Of a DNA stretch of 47,990 nucleotides, positions 18,690 to 27,113 are shown in pieces. The notes under the pieces are model-generated. The model was given only the letters and a program-made list of their open reading frames with translations, ran no database searches and was not told the DNA's origin. Origin of the DNA: an uncultured Pelagibacteraceae bacterium (GTDB lineage: Bacteria > Pseudomonadota > Alphaproteobacteria > Pelagibacterales > Pelagibacteraceae); assembly GCA_902564565.1 (NCBI GenBank), contig CACFBW010000008.1:1-47990 (forward strand), in the 5' to 3' direction. Made by a program: the position numbers and the translations under genes. Each line of letters begins with the position of its first letter. Position 1 is the first letter of the stretch.

Positions 18690-20023
18690 ATAATTTTTTC
18701 ATTGTCTAACCAGCTAACATTAAAATCAGAGTTGATAAATTTTTTATTATTTAACAATTTTTTATGTAATGGTATTGTTGTGATAATTCCTTCAATCACA
18801 AATTCATCTAACGATCTAATCATTCTTTGAATTGCCTCTTTTCTGTTTCTTCCATGACATATTAGTTTACAAATCATGCTGTCATAATATGGAGTCACTT
18901 TGTATCCTTGGTAAATTGATCCATCTACTCTAGTTCTAAATCCTGATGGTTGGTGACACATTCCAATAAGTCCTGGTGAAGGTTGAAAGTTTTTACTTGG
19001 ATCTTCTGCATTAATTCTGCATTCAATAGCATGGCCTCTTGGGTTTATGTCGCTTTGTTTAAGAGCAGTGTTGCCATTAAAAGCAATAAATATTTGTTCT
19101 TTTATTATATCAATTCCTGTAACCATTTCTGTTACAGGGTGTTCCACTTGAACTCTTGTATTCATTTCTAAAAAATAAAATTTTTTATCTTCATAAATAT
19201 ATTCAACAGTACCAGCTCCTTCATATCCAATTTTGCTTACCATATTTACAGTTTTTTCAAGTAGATCCTTTCTTACTTCATCAGTTAATATTGGGCTAGG
19301 TGTCTCTTCAATAAGTTTTTGATGTCTTCTTTGAACCGAACAATCTCTTTCATGAAGATGTACTGTTCTATTTTTACCAGATAAAACTTGAACTTCAATA
19401 TGTCTTGGATTTTGGAAAAATTTTTCAATATACACTTCATCATTAGCAAAAAATTTCTTTGCTTCAGATTTTGCTGCTAAAAATAATTCTTCAAACTTAT
19501 TTTCTTCAAAAACTATTTTCATTCCTTTTCCACCACCTCCACCAGCTGCCTTAATTAAAACTGGAAATCCAATTTTTTTAGAAACTTCTTTTGCTTCTTT
19601 AATATCAGAAATACCACCCTCAGAACCCTCAATTACCGGCAATCCATTTTCTTTAGCAATTTTTTTAGCTTGGATTTTATCACCCATCATTTTAATTAAT
19701 TTTGAAGATGGGCCAATAAATTTAATATTGTTATCTTCTAAAATTTTTGCGAAGTTTGCATTTTCTGACAAGAATCCATATCCTGGGTGTACTGCTTCTG
19801 CTCTAGTAAGTTCAATTGCAGACATTAGAGCTGGTATATTTAAATAACTGTTCGCAGGTTGATGAGAACCAACACAAACACTTTCGTCCGCTAACCTTAC
19901 ATGCATGCTTTCTTTATCAACATCTGAATGGACCGCAACAGTAGATATTCCCCATTCTTTACATGCTCTAATTATTCGAACTGCAATTTCCCCACGATTT
20001 GCAATCAATATTTTTTTAAACAT
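18686..20023 (-). CDS. accC: Acetyl-CoA carboxylase biotin carboxylase subunit
   Basis: ATP- and bicarbonate-dependent carboxylation of biotin on AccB, the first half of malonyl-CoA formation. The 445 residues show the N-terminal ILIANRGEIAVRIIRAC motif, the glycine-rich AAGGGGGKGMK loop, the ATP-grasp segment with EMNTRVQVEHPVTEM, and the C-terminal lid region. The start abuts the accB stop with one base shared. It provides the substrate for FabD encoded at the start of the window. Confidence 0.97.
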   Translation of the reverse strand: MFKKILIANRGEIAVRIIRACKEWGISTVAVHSDVDKESMHVRLADESVCVGSHQPANSYLNIPALMSAIELTRAEAVHPGYGFLSENANFAKILEDNNIKFIGPSSKLIKMMGDKIQAKKIAKENGLPVIEGSEGGISDIKEAKEVSKKIGFPVLIKAAGGGGGKGMKIVFEENKFEELFLAAKSEAKKFFANDEVYIEKFFQNPRHIEVQVLSGKNRTVHLHERDCSVQRRHQKLIEETPSPILTDEVRKDLLEKTVNMVSKIGYEGAGTVEYIYEDKKFYFLEMNTRVQVEHPVTEMVTGIDIIKEQIFIAFNGNTALKQSDINPRGHAIECRINAEDPSKNFQPSPGLIGMCHQPSGFRTRVDGSIYQGYKVTPYYDSMICKLICHGRNRKEAIQRMIRSLDEFVIEGIITTIPLHKKLLNNKKFINSDFNVSWLDNEKII

Positions 20024-20379
20024 TACTCTAGAATTATAAGTGTCTGACCAAATTCTACTGGCTGACCATCTTTAACTGAAATTTTTTTTACTACTCCATC
20101 TAAGGTAGAAGGAACATGGTTCATTGTTTTCATAGCCTCAACTATCATTACAGTGTCACCTTTTTTAATCTTTTTTCCTATTTCCACAAAACATTTTGCA
20201 CCTGGTTCAGGAGCTAAATATGCTGTTCCAATTATAGGACTTTTAATTAATCTAGAGTCATCAACTGTTTCCTCGGTAGAATCTTCAGTCTTGGTTTCAA
20301 TATCGATGCCTTTTGTAGATTTTTTTAAATCTTCTAAAACGTCAATTAACTTTTTAATTATTTTTTTATCAATTTCCAT
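20023..20379 (-). CDS. accB: Acetyl-CoA carboxylase biotin carboxyl carrier protein
   Basis: Carries the biotin arm between AccC and the carboxyltransferase. The biotinylation site is the lysine in VEAMKTM within the C-terminal barrel, and the N-terminal part is the usual helical and acidic linker. The frame is open to 20403, but that would deepen the overlap with aroQ and add MQCKNCSK. The ATG at 20379 (MEIDKKIIKKL) resembles family N-termini and leaves an 11-base overlap with aroQ. The trio aroQ-accB-accC is a standard alphaproteobacterial order. Confidence 0.93.
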   Translation of the reverse strand: MEIDKKIIKKLIDVLEDLKKSTKGIDIETKTEDSTEETVDDSRLIKSPIIGTAYLAPEPGAKCFVEIGKKIKKGDTVMIVEAMKTMNHVPSTLDGVVKKISVKDGQPVEFGQTLIILE

Positions 20380-20815
20380 TTTTGAGCAATTCTTGCATTG
20401 CAATTATGGCTAAAATATAACCGTTGGCCCCAATGCCAAATATTCCTCCAGTTACCACATCACTAATTAGTGATTTTTGTCTAAATTCTTCTCTGTTGTA
20501 AATATTAGAGATGTGCAGTTCAATGATTGGTTTTTTAAATATGCTTAATGCATCTCTAATAGCAACCGAAGTATGAGTAAAACCTGCTGCATTAATTATT
20601 ATTCCATCATAGTTATTTCTTGCTTCTTGAATAAGATTAACGATTTCTCCTTCTATATTTGATTGCGTAAAATTTAGGTTAATATTTAGTTCTTTTGATT
20701 TTTTTAAACAATCTTTTTTCAACTCGTCAAAAGTAATAGATCCATATTGTGATTGTTCTCTTTCACCTAATAGATTAAGATTTGGACCATTAATAATTAA
20801 AATACTATTACTCAT
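20369..20815 (-). CDS. aroQ: 3-dehydroquinate dehydratase, type II
   Basis: Dehydrates 3-dehydroquinate to 3-dehydroshikimate in the shikimate pathway. It is the dodecameric type II enzyme: GPNLNLLGEREQSQYG near the start, INAAGFTHTSVAIRDAL, the catalytic-histidine region ELHISNIYNREEFR, and the C-terminal VTGGIFGIGANGY. Length 148 is normal. It heads the aroQ-accB-accC unit and is divergent from thiS with a 16-base spacer. Confidence 0.96.
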   Translation of the reverse strand: MSNSILIINGPNLNLLGEREQSQYGSITFDELKKDCLKKSKELNINLNFTQSNIEGEIVNLIQEARNNYDGIIINAAGFTHTSVAIRDALSIFKKPIIELHISNIYNREEFRQKSLISDVVTGGIFGIGANGYILAIIAMQELLKNGN

Positions 20816-20831
20816 TTGATAATTATATATT

Positions 20832-21050
20832 ATGAAAAAAATAAAAAAAATAAAAATTAAAATAAACGGTAAATTATCAACAATTCAGGATAATACCACT
20901 TTATTTATTTACCTGAAAAAACTTAAAGTTCCACTAAAAAAGGTTGCAATTGAATTAAATCAAGAAATAGTTAATAAAAATCACTTAAAAAAAATTAAAT
21001 TAAAAAAAAATGATAAAATTGAAATAGTTCATTTTATAGGTGGAGGTTAG
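20832..21050 (+). CDS. thiS: Sulfur carrier protein ThiS
   Basis: Ubiquitin-like 72-residue carrier that delivers sulfur as a C-terminal thiocarboxylate to thiazole synthase. The required C-terminal di-glycine is present (IGGG), and [11 protein letters not shown] followed by [10 protein letters not shown] matches the family. The product is very basic. It is followed after 2 bases by thiG. No thiF, thiO, thiE or thiC lies nearby. Confidence 0.93.
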   Translation: MKKIKKIKIKINGKLSTIQDNTTLFIYLKKLKVPLKKVAIELNQEIVNKNHLKKIKLKKNDKIEIVHFIGGG

Positions 21051-21052
21051 AC

Positions 21053-21826
21053 TTGAAAGCAGATTGGTTAAAAATTGCTAATAAAAAATTTAATTCCAGG
21101 CTAATAGTTGGAACTGGCAAATATAAAAATATGTCAGAATGTGCAAAAACAGTAAAACTTTCTGGATCGGAAATTGTTACGGTTGCAGTTAGAAGGGTAA
21201 ACATTACAGATAAAAATAAACCATTATTAACGGATTATTTAGATCCTAAAAAAATAACATATTTACCTAATACAGCGGGATGTTTTAATTCTAAAGATGC
21301 ACTTAGAACCTTAAGACTTGCAAGAGAAATTGGTGGATGGAAATTAGTAAAACTTGAAGTTTTGGGCGATAAAAAAACCTTATATCCTGATATGATAGAA
21401 ACATTAAAATCAACAAAGATTTTAACAAAAGAAGGTTTTAATGTAATGGTTTACTGCACTGACGATCCGCTAATGGCAAAAAAATTAGAGGATGCTGGAG
21501 CAAGTGCAATTATGCCTTTGGCTGCACCTATAGGGTCAGGTTTGGGAATACAAAATAAAATTAATATACAGATTATTAGAAGCCAAACAAAATTGCCTCT
21601 TATTATTGATGCTGGACTCGGACAAGCCTCTGATGCTGCAATCGCAATGGAACTAGGATGTGATGGAGTATTGGTTAACACAGCAATTGCTATGGCAAAA
21701 AAACCTATGCAAATGGCTTTAGCTTTTAAAAATTCTGTTATTGCTGGAAGACAATCTTATCTCTCTGGAAGAATTCAAAAATCTTTTTTTGGAAAAGCTA
21801 CCTCACCTAAAAAAGGAATTATTTAA
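21053..21826 (+). CDS. thiG: Thiazole synthase
   Basis: Condenses deoxyxylulose phosphate, an iminoacetate (glycine-derived) unit and ThiS thiocarboxylate into the thiazole phosphate of thiamine. The Schiff-base lysine is K100 in LVKLEVLGD, and the phosphate-binding segments [11 protein letters not shown] and [17 protein letters not shown] are present. Length 257 is normal. It begins with TTG two bases after thiS. It overlaps the convergent RNase gene by 8 bases. Confidence 0.95.
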   Translation: MKADWLKIANKKFNSRLIVGTGKYKNMSECAKTVKLSGSEIVTVAVRRVNITDKNKPLLTDYLDPKKITYLPNTAGCFNSKDALRTLRLAREIGGWKLVKLEVLGDKKTLYPDMIETLKSTKILTKEGFNVMVYCTDDPLMAKKLEDAGASAIMPLAAPIGSGLGIQNKINIQIIRSQTKLPLIIDAGLGQASDAAIAMELGCDGVLVNTAIAMAKKPMQMALAFKNSVIAGRQSYLSGRIQKSFFGKATSPKKGII

Positions 21827-23582
21827 TTTTTTTTTTATAAAATTTTTTTCTTTTGAATGAATTTTTTTTTATATTTTTTGTTTTATATATTTTATCTTTA
21901 TAATTAATTTCATTAATTTTTTTAAGTTGAATGAAATTTTCAATTTTTTCTAAAGTTTTTTTAGATTTATTTTGAAGGTTAATTATATATTCAGGGATTA
22001 CTAAAGTGTTGTCAGACAATATTTTTATTTTGGTTTTGTTTTTATTTTCAAAATATTTTAGATCTTCAATAAAATTTTCTTTCATAAAATTTGATATTTT
22101 TTCGCAAATTTTAAGTTCAACTAATTTTGCTTTATTTGCGATAGATTTAACTTCTATTAATTTTAAAACTTTAAAAGCGAAAGACTCGTCTGTTAATGCA
22201 ACTTCCCATTTTATGGGACTTTCTCTAAGTCTTTGTCTAGACATTTCCAGTAACCCAAAATTGCTTATACGACCTATTTGAATTCTGGCTCTATCCGTTC
22301 TACATTTTTCTTTTAATCTTTTTTCTACCAATCTTCTGTTGCTGTAAGTAAGCATATCAATGAAATCAATAATAATTAGACCTGATAAATCTCTAATTTT
22401 AATTTGTCTTGAAATTTCATCAGCTGCTTCTAGATTTGTATCTAGAGCTGTGCTTTCAACATTTTTTTGTTTTATGGATTTTCCTGAGTTTACATCAATA
22501 GAAACCAAAGCTTCAGTTGGATTTATTACCAAATAACCACCTGAATTTAATTTTACTTTTGTTTCAAATATTTCATTTAATTTCGTTTCAATGTTTTCTT
22601 TATAGAATAGTGGTATTTTTTCTCGATATTTTTTTATTTTTTTTACATGGCTAGGCATTATTATTTTCATGAAATTTTGAGCTTTTTTATAACCTTCATT
22701 TCCTTCTATAATTATATTTTTTGTATCTTCATCGTACATATCTCTTAAGGTTCTCTTTATAATTTCACTTTCTTGATGTATTAATGCAGGAGCTATAGAA
22801 TTAATTGCATTTTCTTTAATTGAGTTCCATACATTAATTAAATTTTGAAGATCATGGTCAATTTCATTTTTTGTTTTATTTGAGCCCGCGGTTCGTACGA
22901 TTAAACCCATTTCATTAGGAATTTCGATTTCATTTAGAATACTTCTAATTTTTTTTCTATCATTTGGATTGAAAATTTTTCTAGAAATACCGCCTCCTTT
23001 GGGAGTATTCGGCATTAACACAATATATTTTCCTGCAATAGAAATAAAAGTAGTTAAAGCAGCACCTTTAAGTCCTCTTTCGTCTTTTAATACCTGTACA
23101 AGGATAACTTGATTTGGTTTTATAACTTCTTGAATTTTATATCTTTTTGGACGATATTTTTTTTGATTTTTTATTTGCTCTTCATTGTTGCTAATATTTT
23201 CAGAATTTTTTTCTACTGGGTCAGTGATTTCAAGGTTTCCTTCACTTAAATTTTTTTCTTCTATTTTTTGGCTTTCTTTTTGAATTTCTTCTCTTTCTTT
23301 TTCTTCTTCTTCTTTTATTCTTTCCAAATCACTCTGTGGGATTTGATAGTAATCAGACTGAATGTCATTAAAAGATAGAAACCCATGTCTATCTCTTCCG
23401 AAATCTACAAAAGCGGCTTGTAATGATGGCTCAACCCTGCTTACCTTACCCAGGTAAATATTATTTTTAATTAGGTTGTTTTTTATGCCTTCGTACTCGT
23501 AATCTTCAATATGTCCGTTTGATTTAAGTACAACCCGTGTTTCATTTGGATGCGATGCATCAATGTATAAATTCTTTTCCAT
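21819..23582 (-). CDS. rne: Ribonuclease E/G family endoribonuclease
   Basis: Single-strand-specific endonuclease for mRNA decay and rRNA/tRNA processing. The N-terminal S1 domain is split by an acidic Glu-rich insert (about 80-150), as is usual in alphaproteobacteria. The catalytic DNase-I-like part holds [10 protein letters not shown] and the second metal aspartate in [11 protein letters not shown]. After the [12 protein letters not shown] segment the expected zinc-link CPxC motif is missing. The C-terminus is a short Lys-rich tail rather than a long degradosome scaffold. At 587 residues it lies between RNase G and RNase E lengths. Confidence 0.9.
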   Translation of the reverse strand: MEKNLYIDASHPNETRVVLKSNGHIEDYEYEGIKNNLIKNNIYLGKVSRVEPSLQAAFVDFGRDRHGFLSFNDIQSDYYQIPQSDLERIKEEEEKEREEIQKESQKIEEKNLSEGNLEITDPVEKNSENISNNEEQIKNQKKYRPKRYKIQEVIKPNQVILVQVLKDERGLKGAALTTFISIAGKYIVLMPNTPKGGGISRKIFNPNDRKKIRSILNEIEIPNEMGLIVRTAGSNKTKNEIDHDLQNLINVWNSIKENAINSIAPALIHQESEIIKRTLRDMYDEDTKNIIIEGNEGYKKAQNFMKIIMPSHVKKIKKYREKIPLFYKENIETKLNEIFETKVKLNSGGYLVINPTEALVSIDVNSGKSIKQKNVESTALDTNLEAADEISRQIKIRDLSGLIIIDFIDMLTYSNRRLVEKRLKEKCRTDRARIQIGRISNFGLLEMSRQRLRESPIKWEVALTDESFAFKVLKLIEVKSIANKAKLVELKICEKISNFMKENFIEDLKYFENKNKTKIKILSDNTLVIPEYIINLQNKSKKTLEKIENFIQLKKINEINYKDKIYKTKNIKKNSFKRKKFYKKKIK

Positions 23583-23675
23583 AAAATTTTGATTAATTTT
23601 TTCATTTAATTATAAAAATTTTGTTTTAATTTTGTGCCATATGTTTAACAAATTCGTGTATTAAATAATAGAAAA

Positions 23676-26015
23676 ATGAGTCGATTTATTAAAAAAATTT
23701 TACTTATAATTTCAAGCGGGTTTTTATTTAGTGCTATAGCTATACTTGCTATTTTATGGGCATTTTCAAACAATTTACCAGATTATAAGTTTTTAAAAAA
23801 ATATAAACCACCCGTGTCTAGCAAGGTTTACTCAGGAGACGGAAAACTAGTAAGCGACTTTTCTTCAGAAAAAAGAATATTTATTCCATATGAAGCTATT
23901 CCTAGAAAAATAATAAATTCTTTTCTATCTGCTGAAGACAAAAACTTTTTTACACACCCAGGGGTTGATGCAAAAGGAGTTTTAAGAGCAATTATAAATA
24001 ATATATTTAATGTCATTTATTCTAAAAGATTAGAAGGTGCTTCTACTATTACTCAACAAGTTGCGAAAAATTTTTTATTAACAAATGAAGTAAGTTTAAA
24101 CAGAAAACTAAAAGAAGCAATTCTTGCATTTAGAATTGAAAGAGCTTTAAGTAAAGAAAGAATCTTGGAGTTGTATTTAAATCAAATTTACTTAGGCGAA
24201 GGAACATATGGAATAGCTTCAGCAAGCTTAAAATATTTTGACAAATCAATCAATGAATTAGAATATGCCGAGTCAGCACTTCTTGCTGCTTTGCCGAAAG
24301 CACCAAGTAGATATAATCCTTATAAAAATATTAAAATAGCAAAATTTAGAAGAAATTTAGTTTTAAAAAATTTGTTAGATAATAAATATATTACGAAAGA
24401 GAATTATGAAAAATATAGTAAAAGCGAAATCTTATTAAAAAAAAGAAAAAAAATTTTTTTAGAAGATACTCGATACTACGTTGAGGATATTAGAAAAAAT
24501 ATAGTTGAAAAATTTGGATTTGAAAAAGTATATAAACAAGGATTTAACATAAAGACACCTTTAAATCTTAATTTACAAAATATTGCCACTTATTCTTTAA
24601 GAAAAGGACTTATAGAGTACGATCAAAGAAGAGGTTGGAGAGGACCAATAACTAATAAAAAAATTTCAAATAACTGGAATAAAAATTTAGAAGAACATTT
24701 TTTAGAAAAATCCCTTGGTTGGAAAATTGCGATTATAAAAAAAATCGATGAATTTTCAATCGACATAGAAACAAATGATAAAAAAAAAGGTAAAATAAAT
24801 TCTAAAGGCTTATCATGGACCAAAAAAAATGCCAAAGATATGTTTGATGTAGGTGATTTGATTTATGTTAAAAAAGCGGATAATAATTTTTATGAATTAA
24901 AACAACTGCCAAAAGTAAATGGTTCAATTGTAGTAATGGACCCATTTACAGGAAGAATTCTTGCATTAAGTGGCGGTTTTAGTTTCAAGAGAAGTGAGTT
25001 TAATAGAGCAACACAAGCTTTAAGACAACCGGGGTCAGCTTTTAAACCTTTTATTTATGCCCTAGCTTTAGAAAACAATTATTCACCTTCAACATTAATT
25101 CTTGATGCACCTTTAGTTTTAGAACAAGGTTCAGACTTAAAAATGTGGAAACCAGAAAATTATGGAAAAAAATTTTATGGACCATCAACTTTAAGAGTAG
25201 GTCTAGAAAAATCTAGAAACTTAATGACTGTTAGAGTAGCTCGTGACCTGGGAATAAAAAAAATTGTAAATTTTTCAAAACAGCTAGGAATTTACGAAAA
25301 TCCTGAAGAACTTTTATCTATTTCATTGGGTTCAGCTGAAACAACACTTTTAAAACTAACTACAGCATATTGTTCGTTTGTAAATGGAGGCAAACTAGTT
25401 AAACCTATTATGATCGATAGAATTCAAGATAGTGAAGGAACAACAATTTATAATTCAGAACAAAGAATTTGTGATGATTGTGAACAAATACCTTTTGATA
25501 GCAATAATGTTCCAAAAATTTTAGATAATTTTAATCAAATTTTTTCATCAGAAAGTGCATATCAAATGACTTCAATGTTAGAAGGTGTTGTAAAAAGAGG
25601 AACTGGCAAAAGACTTAGAGATTTAAATTTAGATATAGCGGGAAAAACAGGAACTACAAACAAAAATACCGATACTTGGTTTATAGGTTTTACATCCAAA
25701 TTAGTTATTGGAGTTTATGTTGGTATGGATGAACCAGAACCTTTAGGAAAAAATGAAACGGGAGCCAAAACAGCTATGCCGGTGTTTAAAGAATTTGTAA
25801 AAAAAGCTATTACAAAACAAGATGCCAGACCTTTTAAAGTAGCAGACAATATTATTATGATGGTGGTTGATCCTCTAAGTGGAAAAAAATCAAGTTTTGC
25901 ATCAAAAAAAACAATTGTTGAAGTATTCAAAAAAAACAACACTTCTTCAATAAAAGATGAAAATATTGATATTAATAATAGATTTAAAAACAATAATATA
26001 TTAAGGTTCTACTAA
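23676..26015 (+). CDS. mrcA: Bifunctional penicillin-binding protein 1A
   Basis: Inner-membrane peptidoglycan synthase with glycosyltransferase and transpeptidase activity. One N-terminal membrane helix (about 7-30) is followed by the GT51 domain, with SAEDKNFFTHPGVD and EGASTITQQVAKN, then an OB-like insert. The transpeptidase domain has SxxK at S454 (PGSAFKPF), SxN (EKSRNLM) and KTG (AGKTGTTN). Length 779 is typical. The stop codon shares a base with the prfB start. It is divergent from the RNase gene with a 93-base spacer. Confidence 0.95.
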   Translation: MSRFIKKILLIISSGFLFSAIAILAILWAFSNNLPDYKFLKKYKPPVSSKVYSGDGKLVSDFSSEKRIFIPYEAIPRKIINSFLSAEDKNFFTHPGVDAKGVLRAIINNIFNVIYSKRLEGASTITQQVAKNFLLTNEVSLNRKLKEAILAFRIERALSKERILELYLNQIYLGEGTYGIASASLKYFDKSINELEYAESALLAALPKAPSRYNPYKNIKIAKFRRNLVLKNLLDNKYITKENYEKYSKSEILLKKRKKIFLEDTRYYVEDIRKNIVEKFGFEKVYKQGFNIKTPLNLNLQNIATYSLRKGLIEYDQRRGWRGPITNKKISNNWNKNLEEHFLEKSLGWKIAIIKKIDEFSIDIETNDKKKGKINSKGLSWTKKNAKDMFDVGDLIYVKKADNNFYELKQLPKVNGSIVVMDPFTGRILALSGGFSFKRSEFNRATQALRQPGSAFKPFIYALALENNYSPSTLILDAPLVLEQGSDLKMWKPENYGKKFYGPSTLRVGLEKSRNLMTVRVARDLGIKKIVNFSKQLGIYENPEELLSISLGSAETTLLKLTTAYCSFVNGGKLVKPIMIDRIQDSEGTTIYNSEQRICDDCEQIPFDSNNVPKILDNFNQIFSSESAYQMTSMLEGVVKRGTGKRLRDLNLDIAGKTGTTNKNTDTWFIGFTSKLVIGVYVGMDEPEPLGKNETGAKTAMPVFKEFVKKAITKQDARPFKVADNIIMMVVDPLSGKKSSFASKKTIVEVFKKNNTSSIKDENIDINNRFKNNNILRFY

Positions 26016-27113
26016 TGGAAAATGAATTTTTAAATCACAAGAATGAAATTATAAAAATTTCTCAAAGAATTAAGGAGTATCTTTGAAAAGAATAAAATCA
26101 AATCTATTCTAGAAAAAAACAATCAAAAGATATCAGAATCTAATTTTTGGAAAAATAAATCCGAAGCTCAAAAAACTTTAAAAGAAAAAAAACTTTATGA
26201 AGATTTAATAAATTCTTATGAAAAATCAATTAAGGAGCTTAACGATTTAGAGGATCTGCAAAAACTAGCCATAGAAGATAGTAATCAAGCGATTATTGAT
26301 GAAACTTTAAGAAAAATTCAAACATTAAAAAACACAACAAAAAAAAGTGAAACAAAATGTTTTCTATCAAAAGAAAGTGATAGTTTAGATTGTTATGTGG
26401 AAATACATGCCGGTGCTGGTGGAACAGAAAGTCAAGATTGGGCCGAAATGTTAAGAAGAATGTATATAAAATGGACAAACAACAAAAATTTCAAATTTCA
26501 AATTATTAGCGAACACAGGGGAGATGAGGCAGGTCTTAAATCTTCAACTATCAAAATTGAAGGTGACTACGTCCATGGTTTATTGAAATCAGAGTCTGGT
26601 ATTCATAGACTTGTTAGAATATCACCATTTGATTCAGGAGCAAGGCGACATACAAGCTTTGCTAGTGTCTGGGTATACCCTGTGGTAGATGAAAATATAA
26701 ATATTGAAATCAAAGAGAAAGATTTAAGAATCGACACATATAGATCTAGTGGAGCAGGCGGACAACATGTTAATACAACAGATAGTGCGGTTAGAATTAC
26801 ACATATACCCACAAAAATTGTTGTTCAGTGCCAAAATGAAAGATCTCAACATAAGAATAAAGAAACTTGCATGAATATGTTAAAAGCTAGACTTTACAAT
26901 TACGAAATAGAAAAAAGAGAAAAGGAAACAAAAAACTTGGAAAGTTCTAAGTCTGATATTGGTTGGGGTCATCAAATAAGATCATATGTTTTACATCCAT
27001 ATCGTTTAGTTAAAGACAATAGAACTAATCACGAAAGTTCTAACCCTGAAAAAATTTTAGACGGGGAAATTGATGAATTTTTAGAAAGCTCGCTTTATAA
27101 AATAAATGCTTAA
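26015..27113 (+). CDS. prfB: Peptide chain release factor 2, expressed by programmed +1 frameshift
   Basis: Recognises UGA/UAA stop codons. The first frame runs ATG at 26015 through CTT (26081-26083) and meets TGA at 26084-26086. The second frame resumes at GAA 26085 and runs to 27113. The shift site has the classic elements: an internal Shine-Dalgarno AGGAG (26073-26077), TAT, and slippery CTT-TGA. The joined protein is 365 residues, the usual RF2 length. The anticodon-like SPF is in RISPFDSG and the GGQ motif is at 248-250. A plain gene caller would report only the C-terminal 238 residues. It overlaps the next gene by 8 bases. Confidence 0.96.
26073..26086 (+). promoter_or_regulatory. Programmed +1 frameshift site of prfB
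   Basis: The sequence reads AGGAG, TAT, CTT, TGA. The Shine-Dalgarno-like AGGAG pairs with 16S rRNA at the usual distance from the shifty CTT codon, and the in-frame UGA is the codon RF2 itself reads. Low RF2 leads to pausing and +1 slippage (CTT to TTT), giving autoregulation. The bacterial consensus as I recall it is AGGGGG-TATCTTTGA, so the Shine-Dalgarno part is slightly weaker here. Confidence 0.95.

Noticed and set aside
26084..26086. In-frame stop that makes prfB look like a broken gene
   Set aside because: The TGA sits in the conserved RF2 frameshift context with an internal Shine-Dalgarno and the joined protein has normal length, so it is programmed, not a pseudogene.
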